This document shows positions 12,101-24,859 of a stretch of DNA of 64,000 nucleotides, piece by piece. The DNA lies in NCBI GenBank assembly GCA_011037195.1, contig JAAEAF010000260.1, forward strand, positions 124,001-188,000, in the 5' to 3' direction. Origin of the DNA: Triatoma infestans. Lineage: Eukaryota; Arthropoda; Insecta; Hemiptera; Reduviidae. How positions within the stretch are numbered: the stretch's first letter is position 1; each line of letters opens with the position of its first letter. A program made the position numbers and the translations under genes. A model generated the notes under the pieces. It did not search any database. It was not told the origin of the DNA and saw only the letters and a list, made by a program, of their open reading frames with translations.

Positions 12101-14012
12101 ATTGTAATACAACTTTGTCCTACAGCAATAAGAGAAAATTATTAATAAATGGGAACTTTGATAAAAATTTACGTCAATAAATTATATTTACTAAATTCAA
12201 TTGTTTTTTTTTTCTTTTCTCCTTTGTATTTTTTTCATCAAAGATTTGATCATTTGTTGATTATATCAAACGTGTTTATTGAATAATAGTTCATTATTGC
12301 TGACGTAGTTAAAAGATGTTTATATAATCCTAGCTGATATCTACAGCTACGTATATACATACGTTCGTATGTACTGTGGATGTTTAGATAAATTATATAT
12401 ATATATATATATTGGTTTATATTATATCTGAGAGATAGGCTTAGTTTTATTAAGAAACAAGCGTAGGTAGTTATTGGCTAGATATTGTACTGTGTATAGA
12501 CTGATTGGCATTGATTAATTCTATCTTTGATTATCATCATGTTGGTAACTGACAGTCACCTGACAAGATGTATACAGTGTGTGTATATAGTGCGTGTGTA
12601 TGTATGTTTGCAGCATAACACTAGTATTATTTCTTACTGATTGACTGATTGGCCAAACAGCTTATATATATATATATAACTACTCGTTTCTCAGTATTCT
12701 AGTATTGTGGTCATTTCTCAATCAAACCTTCCATCTATCTCTCTTCGCTGTGTATCGAAGCCATCTTTTACTCGCTATCATCCTTATTTGTCAGTACTAT
12801 TTGTCTTAACTTTTGTTGTTATGTTTGTTTGATATTTATGAGAGTAATTATGTTGTATTTGAACAGGGGGGAGAGGGAACTACTTGTAATAATACTTCAA
12901 AAACAGGTTCATTGTTGTGATTTGAGCACCATTACGTCTGAACAGATTTAGTAATTACATTTGTAACAGATTAGATAATGACACGTACTGTTAAGAACTA
13001 GCCGCTAATTAAAGAGATTATAGTTTTAAACTGGTGTAATTAAATGAAACTCACAATTTACCTACATTTTTTTGAGAAAATTCATTTAAAGAGGTTTTGG
13101 GAGTGGAGTGAGGTTAAGCTTTTCTCAAAAGAGTCTTTTTCTTTTTATTAATGTAAGTGTAGATTCTGCCAGTGATAAAATATTGAAAACAAATGAAATA
13201 TCTATTAATAATTAGAAAGTTTGTAAAGGAAATAGCCAGTTAGTTATATATAAGTCTGTAAATTGCAGTACAAGAAAGTCGACTCTGAGTTTTTTCACAC
13301 AGATTTTTATAATTTTCAAGAATATTTTATTCTTACTTTGATAAAATATTAATTCTATATCTTTTATTTGTTTCAGGTATGTTGTTGGGTGATTTAACTT
13401 CTATTATAAGGTATGTTTTATAATTGATAAAATTTAGCGAATGGTCGATAAATAAATATTCATATTTAAACAATTAAATAAAATTCTAGTTTTTTTTTAT
13501 ATATTTAGAAATCATTTATTATTTCGAGGTTGAAATAGTTCTTATTGTTGATTAGTTATGTGATGGGTTCTTTCAAGGGGGGGGGGTGCAGGGAACGATC
13601 ATTATTCAAAATAAAAAAATATTAGACTGGAGCTTTTTAGTTTATTTATTTATTAGTGTTTTTTAACTGACATCTAACTCTTCAATCTTCTACTAATCTA
13701 TCTAACTAACTCCCACATAAACTCATTATTTAGCTGGCCGTGTGAATGCCTATGTTGAAATATTTTTTATTTATTTTTACCAGGAGTCCCCTCCTCACCC
13801 TCGCCCCACGATTGACGTTTTTTTCGCTAAATATTTTATTTTTCCAGTAGACCATGTATTGAAAATACTTTTCCGGTAATGTCACCCTGCCACATGTCCA
13901 CTGATTGTTGACGTCCAAGCAAATGTTGGTCGACCTCGCTTCCTCCTTCCATCCGGCTCCCATTCATAAATTTGTTAGGGCCAAAAATCTTTCTGGAGCC
14001 AATTTTTTTTCT
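12101..14012. other. AT-rich non-coding stretch
   Basis: No gene recognised. There is a (TA)n run at about 12393-12412, another at 12664-12678, and a (G)8 tract at 13581-13588. Weak R-like words appear around 13050-13330 (AGGTTTTGGGAGTGGAG, TACAAGAAAGTCGACTCTGA, CACAGATTTTTAT), suggesting a very old forward R remnant. The 77-codon minus-strand frame at 13730-13963 has no family resemblance. Confidence 0.45.
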
Positions 14013-14133
14013 TTCTCTTATTCCGAGTCAGAGGAAAGTATTGCAAAAATGTGAAATTTATGAAATTAAGTTTTCACCGGAAATACATGTTCTGAGGTTC
14101 TCTGAGGACGAAATAAATGTTTTTTAGCGAATG

Positions 14134-14176
<43 letters not shown>

Positions 14177-14836
14177 CAAAGTATTTTAAAAACGAAAAAT
14201 CGCAGGTAACTTAAATTTGGTATTTTGCTTTGGCATTACTACCGCATCTGATTCAATTATGCCAACTTTTCAACAGAGTTTCTTGTCTTTATCAAGGCTT
14301 TAATATATAGAGAGTCGTGAAGATGTGGAAAAAAATTTTTGAACATCTACATTTGTTACATCGCAGAAACATAAAAAGGAAATTAAAAGTTACTAGTGTC
14401 TTGTCTTAAATCATCTACAGAAATGACTTTCATTGATTTTTGGGATTCGGGGGAGCTGCAACTTTGAGCTTTTCTCTAAAGAGCCATCCACTTCAGTGTA
14501 ATTATACTATTTTGTCACGAGTGTGATTCTGCAATTTTAAATTTGCTTAGAAAACTAATTTTGTCGAAAATCAATTAATCGGTAGTGGGATTTTGAAGAA
14601 AAAGGTATTTTGGGAGGGGGGGTTTTCTCTGAAAGGGACTTCTCCCTTTTTTTTTAATTCTGAGAAGTTTTGCTACCAGATATAAATCTGTAATTTTTTT
14701 AAAAAAATGACTACCTGCTCTTTATCTTAAATTTAAATTTGGAATGAGAATTCCCAGTTTCAAGAAAATTGATCAGTTTTGTAATTGTTTTAACTCTGCA
14801 GTATAAGAAAGACATGTGAATATTTCGCACCAGACT
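14013..14836 (+). repeat. R-family copy, end to end
   Basis: It runs from a CTTATTCCGAGTCAGAGGAAAG hairpin-type start to TAAGAAAGACATGTGAATAT followed by TTCGCACCAGA. All major landmarks are present, but the central modules are decayed. It contains a long TG microsatellite at the place where other copies have only a short TGTGTG. Confidence 0.75.
14136..14176. repeat. (TG)n microsatellite inside R
   Basis: About 20 TG units directly follow the R landmark GCGAATGGTC. The same position is a short TGTGTG in other copies and an AT run in the copy at 39785. Confidence 0.9.
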
Positions 14837-15424
14837 TTTAATTTTTTATTTTAAAGGTAGAGGGGAGATTGTTTTAGCAGTTGATGTTGAAAGTAATCAC
14901 TTTGCTTTTCTTTAATCTTAGAAGACTATTTGAAGAAATGATAATAAGAGAAGAGAGAAAACTCTTTATCGTCGAAACAGACTATAATTGGGGCTGCTCA
15001 ACTTCGTTGAGATGCCATAACGCACAGCATAAACGTCCACCCTAGGGGACATAGGATCAGCTGGGAGGCAAACGAAAAGATATTAAAACAGTCATAGTCA
15101 CCTGAAGATACACAACCCAAACAGCAAACAGCTGCAGTCAGCGTACCTGCGCAAGAGGCTCTAGCTGCCATAGAGATGAGTGCAGACCATTCCCAGAGAG
15201 TCGATTACAATCTACTCCGCAATTGTCGTCAAATCAATAGGTCGAGGCCTCGTCTAAGTCTAATTAAGTCAACTTAGTCATTTGCGTTTATGTAATATAA
15301 TTTGGAATGAGAATTCTAATTGAGTCAACTTAGTCATACGTTTTGCAAGGGAATATTTAATCAATTGAAATATTCTTTAAAACTAATATACTTTTTAATA
15401 AATTGTTTCTGTATGAAATATTTC
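14837..15424. other. unassigned stretch
   Basis: The part from about 14980 to 15250 is GC-richer than its surroundings (CCCTAGGGGACATAGGATCA, GTACCTGCGCAAGAGGC) and may be a retroelement piece, but I find no protein or end motif to name it. Confidence 0.35.
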
Positions 15425-15520
15425 ATGCTCGGGGGGCCTCAAAATATGTAATCCCATTGTGAAAACTTATTTTTAGAAAACTGGACATATTCAAGATACT
15501 TTCTCTACTTACAACATGCA
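15425..15520 (-). repeat. R-family fragment, hairpin end
   Basis: CTCGGGGGGCCTCAAAATATG to ATACTTTCTCTACTTACAA: only the hairpin-proximal part of a reversed copy remains. Confidence 0.55.
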
Positions 15521-15872
15521 TGAGGAAATACAAAGGAATGCATCTTTTATTCTATTTTTCCGGCCGTTAATTCTTTTTGAGAAAAAAACTACTGATTCTT
15601 ATAAACTTTGTCTTCTATGTATAATTTACATGATTACATTATTAATAAATAAGTATAAATAATATTTTCATGTGATTATTTTCGTTAAAAGCTGTTGGAG
15701 GTACCATTCCATCATCTGAAGGCGGAATAAAACAAAAACCAAAAAACAAGACTCATGTGACTGGATTAACATGCAATGTCATTGATTGCAGTGTAAAAGC
15801 TTCTTATACATATAATTATTATATTGAGAGACAGCTCGCCTTGTTATTGGCTGAATCTGCAACAAGAGGAGA

Positions 15873-16262
15873 AACGTGGTGTGAAACATTCACAGGACTT
15901 TTTCGCACTCTAATTTACAATTTGATCAAGAATTTTCTTTAAAATTGCAACATTAAAAAGTAAAAAAGTAAAGTAATGCCTATTTTTTCAGGCGGGCTTA
16001 ACGTCCAACTACCAAATTAGGTGTCGTGGACGGGGGCGGAAGCATCTACTTTACTATTAACATTTTTTAAACAAATATAAAATTTAGTTATATACGCTGG
16101 ACTCGAACTGGGGTCCTCCCACTTACAAGTCCATGCTCACAACCAATACACCAACACCCGCCCCAAAATTGCAACATTATATTAGTTGGGCTGGCCATAA
16201 ATTTTACGTTATGAATTTTACTTGTATAAAACTGACAGACCTCCAATACCCCTCTAAATCAA
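15873..16262 (-). repeat. R-family copy interrupted by SINE-B
   Basis: It begins at the stem-loop end (GTGGTGTGAAACATTCACAG) and continues after the SINE with ATTAGTTGGGCTGGCCATAA and GACCTCCAATACCCCTCTAA. At about 16262 it switches to forward orientation. Confidence 0.7.
15956..16164 (-). mobile_element. SINE-B, tRNA-derived, with 15-bp target duplication
   Basis: A perfect direct repeat AAAATTGCAACATTA flanks the insert (15941-15955 and 16165-16179). On the minus strand it opens with a tRNA-like head, GGCGGGTGTTGGTGTATTGG, and has a B box, GTTCGAGTCC, at about 16088-16097. It is unrelated in sequence to SINE-A. The minus-strand 3' tail is T-rich (TTACTTTACTTTTTTACTTT) instead of A-rich, which is unusual for a SINE. 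Single copy in this window. I do not call it a tRNA gene because no proper cloverleaf can be drawn. Confidence 0.75.
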
Positions 16263-16765
16263 TTTGTTACTGAACGTTAAGCCTTTTTCTAGAGAACTGC
16301 TTCAATTCAATGAATGGTTTTACCGTTTATATAATATTAATATACATTAGAAGCACTGAAAAAAAAAAAATCAGCTAACCGTACAACTGTACGGAATAGT
16401 TTGTCCATTATTTGGAATTTCCTGGAATATGATTGTAACATGGCATGCTGTGTGTGCAGCTGTAAACCTATCACTTTTATTTGTAACAATAAGAAAAAAA
16501 AAATTGATTTTAGCTACTTTGCAGAATTTGAGGCATGAAATTTCAAATATACAGTGTTGGTTCGATGTTTTTGACGCGCTCTTCACTTCCCTACCTGGTT
16601 GGGTTAGTAAGTTAGTATCTTGCCTCCACCTCTATATTTATGGGACAAATTTGAAATGGGTAAAATTTGAAGAGTAATGAAAATTTGTAATTTTATATAT
16701 AATTATATTAATTGAAGTAACAGAAAATTGTGCGAGAGTTTGACACCAGATTTTTCATATAATAT
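16262..16765 (+). repeat. R-family copy, 5' part missing
   Basis: It runs from AACGTTAAGCCTTTTTCTAG through TATAATATTAATATACATTA and TATCACTTTTATTTGTAACA to GTGCGAGAGTTTGACACCAG at its end. Confidence 0.7.
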
Positions 16766-18589
16766 AAAAAAAAGTAATGCATTACTTTTCTTAGCAACAT
16801 ATTTCAGGGAAAATTGATTTTGAATGAAAAGGGAGAGAGGTTCTGGCAGGAGTGACTTACTTTGAATCTTCTATTTTAGATTAAGGTATGGTTCCATTAT
16901 GGGTCGACCAAAATGTCAAGAATAAAACCGATTTCGGCCGAAAGAATAACGAAAGTCATCGTGTGCATAAACGTTTAAAATACTATATATAGTACTGGGA
17001 AGTTACTTTACACTAAGTACATTGTTTACAGTGTTAGACATTTCTTTCTTTAAAAAGTTGTTTTAATATAAAATAAATTAAAGTAAAAAGCAACCCTCGA
17101 AACCTTATATTATATATAATGCTTTTGCTTAGACTGTACACCACTTATGCCGAAGGTCAAGGTATTTTGCTACGACGTATAGTGACCAAATATTAATGGT
17201 AATTAAATATTTAGTTTGGCAGTGAAGATTCTAGGTTTGAAGAATTATTAATTAGAACTTTGTGATTTGCACTAAAAGGAAGTCGTTATTTCACATTATG
17301 AAATGAGAAAATAGGTTGTTTGTAGAACAATACTAGAATACTACGATTTAATGAAATATGTTAAATTGTCAATAAATTGAATTTAATATGGAAGGGAAGG
17401 TTTATTGAGGTATATAACTGATAGATCAGGTTGAGTTTGAAGGTATAGTGATAGCTTTTGAAGAGGGATGTAGGATGTGAGCGAACCGGGGTAAAACCGG
17501 CGGCGGGTTTTATGGGGTTTGGAATGGAGAAGTGTTGGGTATTGCCTTAATATTGTGTGGAAACTAATTACCCTAGAATGGGGGCATACTCGGCCTATCC
17601 AACAGCAACGACACCTAACTCTCGTCTTGTAATTAATTCTACCCCTTCTTCATCAGCACTCTCTCGCTCTCTCTCTCTGATATTAATTAATTTTAAAACT
17701 TTTATTAAAATGAAATATAGTGTTGCCTGGGGGATGGGTTGTTGGCAATCCTGCTGGTCCGCCTCGCCCCCCTGTTTACCTCCCTCTACCACGCCTGTTT
17801 GTTGAGCAGTAGCAGCGGAGGGAGGGGTTCTGGCGCCTCTTGCCGCCTCCACCCACACATACACACCGGGTGTTTGTTCTGTACTCAAAATTACAAAACG
17901 GTGTCATTTACAAAGTGGCGACGAAGGAAGCTCTCGGCGCGCGCTACGTTATAGAAGCTCCCCTACTTCCCTTCTCATTCTCTTCACCACCCTTCTTGTC
18001 GCCGACCGGGGGCCTGGCGGTGTATTCCCCTACACTCTCTCTAGAATATAGGGTTAGCCCTCCTAGTGAGGAGGATAGGGATTCTTGCCCACCCCCACCC
18101 CATCCCCTTTCCATTCTACAACATGAAATATGTTATTACCTACTTGACTGCTTATTAAGCGCATATTAAACTTGTAGGAAACTCTCGTCTCGGCGTATAA
18201 TTAATATTTACCTATTTGTTAACCAGCTTTTTGCTTGTGTGCAGGTGTTAGTATAAAAATATATGCATATTCTGTGTCTGTGTGAGATGTGTATGTGTAT
18301 GTCTGATTGTCGTGCTTCTTAAGCATTATAGATAGATAGCGATGCTGTACAAATAGTGTTTATAATTTATTTTTATTGCTAATATATATTATGCAATTTC
18401 ATCTTTCCCCCCTGTTCCCGTACCATTAAAGAAGACCTGTACTATTAAACAGACCCTTATTCTTTTAAACTAAACTAGCACTATTGAAATAGGTCTACTA
18501 CTGATGTGGTTCTTGCTGTTAAAAGAAACCTACTCTTGTTACGATTACTGTATCTCTAAATTCGGTGATTGGGGGGGGAGGTCCCTAAA
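16766..18589. other. non-repetitive island, possible regulatory or conserved sequence
   Basis: No supported gene. From about 17400 to 18170 the sequence is notably richer in G and C than its surroundings and free of R, SINE and LINE matches. It carries TAATTAATT clusters (about 17625-17700) and CT-rich tracts. Several overlapping open frames here are proline- and serine-rich because of simple sequence, and I do not accept them as genes. Confidence 0.4.
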
Positions 18590-19045
18590 AAGCAGGCAAA
18601 AAGTTGCAGGAAGCTCAAACTTGATATTCTGTTTAGTACTCCCACCGCATCAGACAAGAAGATTTCGGGCAAAATCCATCAACCGGAAGTACGATTTTGC
18701 AGAAAATAGGTTTTTGAGTAATATTCTTAAAAACCATGTAACGTTTTTCTTTAAACTGGTGATGCTTGCTGCACAGTTAGAAACATATGACTTTTCTTTC
18801 AAATATTTTTCTGAAAAAATGGATGTTATAGGGTCTGTCAGTTAGTTTAAATATAAATTTGCACAAGCTAAGGAAGCTTGGAGCACCAAGGAGGTTCACA
18901 TAAGGCCGCTCAGGTATACAAGTCAGCCCAACAAAATATTGTACTTTGCAATTTTAATGAACATTTCTTAATTACATCATACTTATTAATTAGAGTAAGA
19001 GAAAATCGTATCAGGGTTTCATACCAGGTTTTATTTTTCGGTTTA
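18590..19045 (+). repeat. R-family copy, partial
   Basis: GCAGGAAGCTCAAACTTGAT, then ATCAACCGGAAGTACGATTT (about 18678), then an internal deletion to GGGTCTGTCAGTTAGTTTAA (about 18830) and the end GAGTAAGAGAAAATCGTATC. It keeps the GGCCGCTCAGGTATA segment that is rare in other copies. Confidence 0.75.
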
Positions 19046-21287
19046 ATATGAATATTAGAAATTAGTTTTGCATACTTTAGTAATAATAATTGCGGTGCTG
19101 TACTATTTATACTTTTCTAGGCGTTCCTGCAAGAATCAAATCTCTCGAACACTCTCTGTCAGAGCAATCGCTGGCAGTTAATCCCCTTCCTGCCATTAGC
19201 TCCTCTGCTCCTTTAATTCACTCCTGCTTTGGTCTCTGTCACATTTCCGTCTACCTTGAGCGATGTGTTCCCCGTCCATTCAGGTCACCTATCTTAAGGC
19301 ATCTTGCGAAAGCTGACCTCACCAAGTTAGGGCTTTACTTTAGCTACTCCTGAAACAACATACGGTGACAATGAACTTTTCTTCTAATCTTCTCATTTCT
19401 TATTCTCTATAACTTGGAGAATGGTGCACGCTTCTCTTCCAGAAATCCAGAAGTAATGAAGTTAATAAAATCAAGTACAAGTATAGCTGAGTTTTTAGGC
19501 GAACTTGTTATGTAGATATGTCTTGTTAATCATCCTCATAAGTGCCATCTTTCATTCTCTTAACATAACTCCCTAGACTCCATAGCAAAAAAAAAAATTT
19601 TTTTTTCTAGGCGGCAACGATTTCTCTTATTACGTGGTTTCTTATTTGTTGGATGCTTGAGATAGCACAACTTCACTCCAAAAATCTATTTCTAGGGCTT
19701 CTTTGAAAACTTTTCTTTTAACTTTGCAAGTCTCTGCTTCATAAATAGTTACACCCAATAGAAAAGAGTGGAGTAACATTTTCTTTTCTTGTTTCCAAGC
19801 TTACTTCTCCATTCCAGAAAATGCAATTCCAGGGTGCTCACAAATTTTTTTCACGAGCGGTATCTTCTTCATACATCCATTTCAAGCTATTCGGCTTGGG
19901 AAAACTATGCTCTGAAACATTTAAATTCAGGGCTGCGATTGTTGGTTAATATGCCGTTGAAAACCATATATCCTGCTTGCATTTGTTGACCCTTCACAAA
20001 TTCCAGTTTTAATACGATTCGATCAATTTCCTCGTCTTATTATATTCATCCGAGATGAGCATTAATGGCCATCGCAAATTGTAGAGTATATAGACATACT
20101 TCTCCTAATCTTACTCCACCCATAACTTAGCTTTTTTTTTTATTCATTCTTTGTTTTTATCGTCCCTGGAGACTTGTTCCACAAATACAGCAAATAAAGA
20201 ACATTGTTGACACCTTTAATAATATGAAATCGATTTGTTAGACTGTCCGTCACTTTTACTTTGGAACGTTTACTCCAAGGGCGCTTTACATCAGCAGCTT
20301 TATACAAGCTTCATTTACATCAGGTTCCCACAAAACACTGGAGTGCAACATTAAGGGAACAGTGTTATATGCCTTTTACAAAAAGCCACACTTCTTGTCA
20401 TTCCAGGTCAGTTCTTCTTTAAAAGGTGAGACATAGTCAAAGTGTGGTCCATGCATACTGAATACGGCTTGCCCCTGGGTCATTCCAGGTAAATATTAAA
20501 TGTGAAGAACAAAAATGAGCCCTGGCTGAACTCTAAAAATCATCCAGGTCTCTAAGATATGACGTGGAAGATCTAATAAAAATATCGACTAAATACTTGG
20601 GAATTGTCTGATTAATATGAATTTAATTTTAAATTAGGATTACTATAGATTTGTTTAATCCGATTGCTTCTAAAATTTCAGCATGGACTTAAAACTTGCT
20701 AAACTTTTCATCAATTAATAAAAAATATTTAAATAGAAATTTAATTATTAATATAATATTAAATTTTATGGTAGTTATATTTTAATGTTTGTATTAACCG
20801 TTTACCTGTATAATAAAATCTGATTTTATATTATTTATTATAGCCGTAATAAGAACCTTAGTTAATCCTTAATATTAACTTCGAAAAAAGAAAATCGTGA
20901 TTTCTTGAGAGACCTATAAATTTTTTAATAAATCTCAGAATTTATTATAATATTGTTAAAAGTATTATATATATATATATATATACGTATAATATATTTC
21001 CGCTGCCACTAATAAAATATATATATTTTTTTTTATACAAAAAAAAGAGAAAGAAGAAGAACTAGATGGACAGTGCATCGACCAAAGCTGAGGTTGACGA
21101 TCCTGAACAAATATGACGACAGGAGTGGTTCTAAACGCTCTCCGCTAGGGCGCGCACTAGTGATGTTTACCAGTCCTCTTCTATAGTTCCCCAACTCTTC
21201 TTCGCCTCTTTTCAACATAATCGTTCCAGACGAAAGCTTCAAAACATCAATCCTTTTTCTAGTATTCTCCTCCTCATAGTATTTTAC

Positions 21288-21319
<32 letters not shown>

Positions 21320-21949
21320 GCCGTTGTAACATTCACCTCTTAGAGTCAATATTTGAATGTATCCAATGGTGTCGGCGGTGTTGGGGAAGAATCGGTACTT
21401 ACATACATATACACACATACACACACACACACATATATATATATATACATACCTATTGGACATTTGGTTAAATAAACCAATAATAAAGTGATTAGTTTGT
21501 ATTTTTAACGTTATATTTTGTCCTTTTTTTTTTCTATTTGTTTGTTTGTCAGTATGTTTGTTTGTTTGTTGTCACCTTTTAATTTTGTTTAAACTTTTCT
21601 TTTTGACAACTTTATATTAATGTTCTTTTTGTAAGGCAAAAATTATAGGACATATTTGAAGTTAATGTTATTGTTTTTTCTTATTTTTGACCCATTTTCT
21701 TTTTCTTATTTAGTCTAATTAAAGATTCGGTGGCCAAAATTTACTTCTAAGTACATAACATTTTAATAATACAATCTATTGAAAAAAGGATATGTACTGT
21801 ATTAGATTTATAATAGTTATGTTAGAACTTTGTTTTATTTATTTTTATTTTTTTAAATCAGGAATTATTAACGGAATATAATTACATTGTAATCTAAAAG
21901 ACTGCGCCAAATTCCAAACCACCAATAATATTTGAAATCTAAGTTATAG
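19046..21949. other. largely unique non-coding stretch
   Basis: No recognisable gene. The 19090-19350 frame (87 codons) looks protein-like by eye but has no motif I know. Simple repeats: (AT)n at 20967-20984, (CT)n at 21289-21316, and CA/TA runs at 21405-21447. Confidence 0.4.
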
Positions 21950-22240
21950 AATCCCCAGAACGCCGACGCAAAATCAATTTTTCCAATGAAAAAGTGATTA
22001 GAAAATTAGAAAAGAGTGTGATTGGAAAATTAGAAAAGAGTTATCATTCCAGAGTTTAAAGAAAATCATTTGAGCTGTGTTTTCCAAAAAACTCCACAAA
22101 AGAAAACTGCGGAATCTGTTCTGTACATTTGTATTTCCGATTAACCGGTTTTCTTCAAATTTAAAATTCAAGCAATGCATATATACTTAATATTAATATG
22201 GCGTAGGACTGTACATTTTGTAGAAGTAATATTTTATAGA
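21950..22240 (-). repeat. R-family fragment with short tandem duplication
   Basis: Matches include AGTTTAAAGAAAATCATTTG and TTTCCGATTAACCGGTTTTC. AAAATTAGAAAAGAGT occurs twice near 22003-22041, a small local duplication. Confidence 0.55.
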
Positions 22241-22252
22241 CATTTGAAAGGC

Positions 22253-22302
<50 letters not shown>
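22253..22302. repeat. (TTA)n microsatellite
   Basis: About 17 uninterrupted ATT units. Confidence 0.95.
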
Positions 22303-22303
<1 letters not shown>

Positions 22304-22511
22304 AAAGAGAAAAACTAATCCCTGTGCTGTTCAAAGCTTTTCTGGGCCCATATTGCTACCCCAATACGCAATAACAATAACCGGGTCAAAACCACCTAAG
22401 ATTGACCACAGTCCGAAGAAATCGAACCATAACCTTAAAGGGATACTGTGAAGGAAGTGTGTAAACTGAATTTGTTCTGTGCAAGTCTGTGTTATCACAC
22501 TGTTTGACAAG

Positions 22512-22549
22512 CATCCTGAAGATGGCCGAACGCCCGAAACCGATCGATG
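22512..22549 (+). ncRNA. hammerhead-like motif (locus 2)
   Basis: CTGAAGA at 22516-22522 is followed by one T, then stem II GGC-CGAAC-GCC, then GAAAC, CG and ATC. Flanking CATC (22512-22515) and GATG (22546-22549) can pair as a perfect 4-bp stem I. Deviations from the textbook core: one extra base after CTGANGA, an unpaired C after stem II, and the near-absence of stem III. ATC is an allowed cleavage triplet. No inverted partner is visible nearby. Confidence 0.4.
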
Positions 22550-23059
22550 ACCACAAAAAAAAAACACGCTTTCACGGAAAATGTCTCCTATGCTTTCCAG
22601 CTCTGCGGAACCAACCATAATAGTTAAAGGGAAACAGCTGTTTCTGATTGCCCAGACATTCCGACGAAACGTCTTGAACCTAATTTTCCTCACAACCAAA
22701 GCAATTGTTCAAGACTTGGATGATGTTACTTCCTCTTTTTTTCACAAATTTTACAAAAAGTGTCTGGCGTAAACGCCACGGACAGAGATGTCCGTGAAAG
22801 ACACAGCAACATCTCCTTCCCCTTAGCCCTGTCCGGTATCCCTCAGTGACTATCTTAGACTGCTGACTAAGCTCATCCATACGTATGAATGCTATAAAGC
22901 TGTAGATGCCTGGAAGGCACGTCAGCAGCAGGCTCCGGACCAATGAAGTAGAGAGGAAGTGCCTCATTTGGCCAATCTATCCACTTTCTCATCTTCCAGT
23001 TTTTTGACACTTCTAATATCAATTTAGAGTGAAGACATCAGAAGTCAGTGCATTAGTGT

Positions 23060-23335
23060 TTGCATTAAAATGGGAAGTTTAAAAAAAAGTCGTTGGGCAA
23101 TTTTCGGAAAAAAGTATGCGATAAGTAAATTGCACTTCCGGTTGATGGATTTTGCAGTTTTTAATGGTGGATATCAAATTTATGCTTCCTACTATGGTTC
23201 GTTTTGAAGATCTTTATTTCACACTATCTCTGCTAAAAACTTTTTTTTGTATCTCGTCGACTACAAAATATGTATTTCTGGTAAAAATGTAATATATCAA
23301 AAATTTGATTCAATTTTTAATACTTTCACTTTACA
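23060..23335 (-). repeat. R-family fragment
   Basis: AATTGCACTTCCGGTTGATG (about 23130) through to CAAAATATGTATTTCTGGTA and TACTTTCACTTTACAAGAAG. The stem-loop end is missing. Confidence 0.7.
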
Positions 23336-24086
23336 AGAAGCTGAATTTTCATGCCAATCTACATAAACGTATTATAAATGGATAAATAAATCGGTAAAGA
23401 AAATAAAAAAACTCAGAAATCCAGAGAAATATTTATAAAATACATGGGAATTACATTGAAGTGTGGCGAGTAAAAAGTGTTCCTTGTTTATAGCATGGCC
23501 AAGAAATCCGTTCAACTGAAACATTAAACGGTACTATAGAAATGATATGACAGGTGTATCTATTGATCTGAAACGAACTGGATAAAAATATATATATATA
23601 TATAAAACAGAGATAGAACATTAGTAGGAAAAGTATGTTTATGATTAACAACCTGAATATAAACACAATTACATGAATAAACTGTCAAAATTATTGAGCT
23701 ATATAATACTCTTATTAACAATAAACAATATTGATATCATAAAAATTTTTTATGACTATTATCAATAAATGTTAGTCATGCGTTAAATTATCATTAAAAA
23801 ACAATAATTGCTGAACATATTATATCGTTTATGAGTGTAATATGATTTGTAATGGGGAGGTCAATTAACTTCGATATATTATGTTAATTAATTATTATAA
23901 TTTATACGTGGATCTTCTCAAAAGGGATCTCGTGAGGTCTGTGTTTATAAAGAAGTTGGAGAGGATGAAAAATCAACTAAGTACATAGATTCAAAATATA
24001 TAATTAAAATAAGCAATATATGTCAAAAATAAATAAATATAATATTGTGATACAACGTTTTTGGTGTTCGTTACGACCGCTGTATT
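23336..24086. other. AT-rich stretch without recognisable feature
   Basis: Nothing beyond a short (AT)n run at about 23588-23604. Confidence 0.5.
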
Positions 24087-24340
24087 CAATGTTGTAAATT
24101 GGATTTTGAGGTTCGGTCATACAAAAGAACTCTTTTTAAATTTCTACCGACGTTTCGGTTTGAGGTTCGTTTTAAACATTTGGTGATGGTATGTCGTCAC
24201 AGGTTAAACCAGGTTAATTACTACTGGAATTCCAACTGAAAATTTTTACCCTGAAGAAGGCAATAAATTTGCCGAATCGGTACAAATTTAAAAAGAGTTC
24301 TTTTGTATGACCGAACCTCAAAATCCAATTTACAACATTG
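24087..24340. mobile_element. palindromic element with two half-preserved hammerhead-like motifs (locus 3)
   Basis: The outer arms of about 60 bp are near-perfect inverted repeats, beginning CAATGTTGTAAATTGGATTT and including GTTCGGTCATACAAAAGAAC. The right arm (+) keeps CTGAAGA, A and stem II GGCAA/TTGCC (24251-24273), but GAAACGTC is reduced to GAATC, as if ACG were deleted; UACC and GGUA can still pair as stem I. The left arm (-) keeps the other half, CCGAAACGTCGGTAG (24136-24150), but lacks CTGANGA. The two motifs point outward. I see no coding sequence. Confidence 0.6.
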
Positions 24341-24859
24341 TGATATAACAACATATTGTGTCTTGTCATTTAGGAGAAATTGCTTTTTATAAACTTGCAT
24401 ATTTTACATATTTACTGACTTGAAGAAGGTTGGGTTTCTTGGGGCACTTCCACCACTCACTACTGTAACATGGCTTTTTCTGACGACAGACTTCACTCTT
24501 TTATGGTACAAATTTTGAACTGACCCCCTTCCCTAAAAGGGTCCACCTTATATATTCTACCCCCACCCCGGAGAAAGTGAGAAGAGGGAAATTCCCTTTG
24601 TCCTAAATAAATGTAGTGATAGGGCCAGGTATCTTTGACTCAACTAACTGTTTCTTTTGTGCTTCCAACCATCAAAAAACCTAAATTTATAAATATATAC
24701 ATCGGAAAAATTCCTTACTTTCAATCATAAAATAAAGAATATATTTCGATACAATTTACATTTATTAATTTGCCCAAAGATGTACATATTACAGGAGATT
24801 AGTTGCTAAAAGATGCATTTTTATTGATAGTATTTATTTTGATAGTAGTAGGTATATGG
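24341..24859. other. unassigned stretch
   Basis: No gene. Some words resemble R (CCTTCCCTAAAAGGGTCCAC) but the match is too short to call. Confidence 0.4.

Noticed and set aside
13730..13963. 77-codon minus-strand frame that looks protein-like
   Set aside because: No family resemblance and no neighbouring coding evidence; cannot be supported.
17557..18169. Several overlapping 70-110-codon frames on both strands
   Set aside because: They overlap in multiple frames and are proline/serine-rich from CT- and CCA-rich DNA; better read as a GC-rich non-coding island.
19090..19353. 87-codon frame with exon-like appearance
   Set aside because: No domain or homologue recalled, and the adjacent region shows no splice or promoter pattern that would support an exon.
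22331..22699. 122-codon minus-strand frame across the locus-2 motif
   Set aside because: No similarity to Penelope reverse transcriptase or GIY-YIG endonuclease could be seen, so I do not link it to the hammerhead-like motif.
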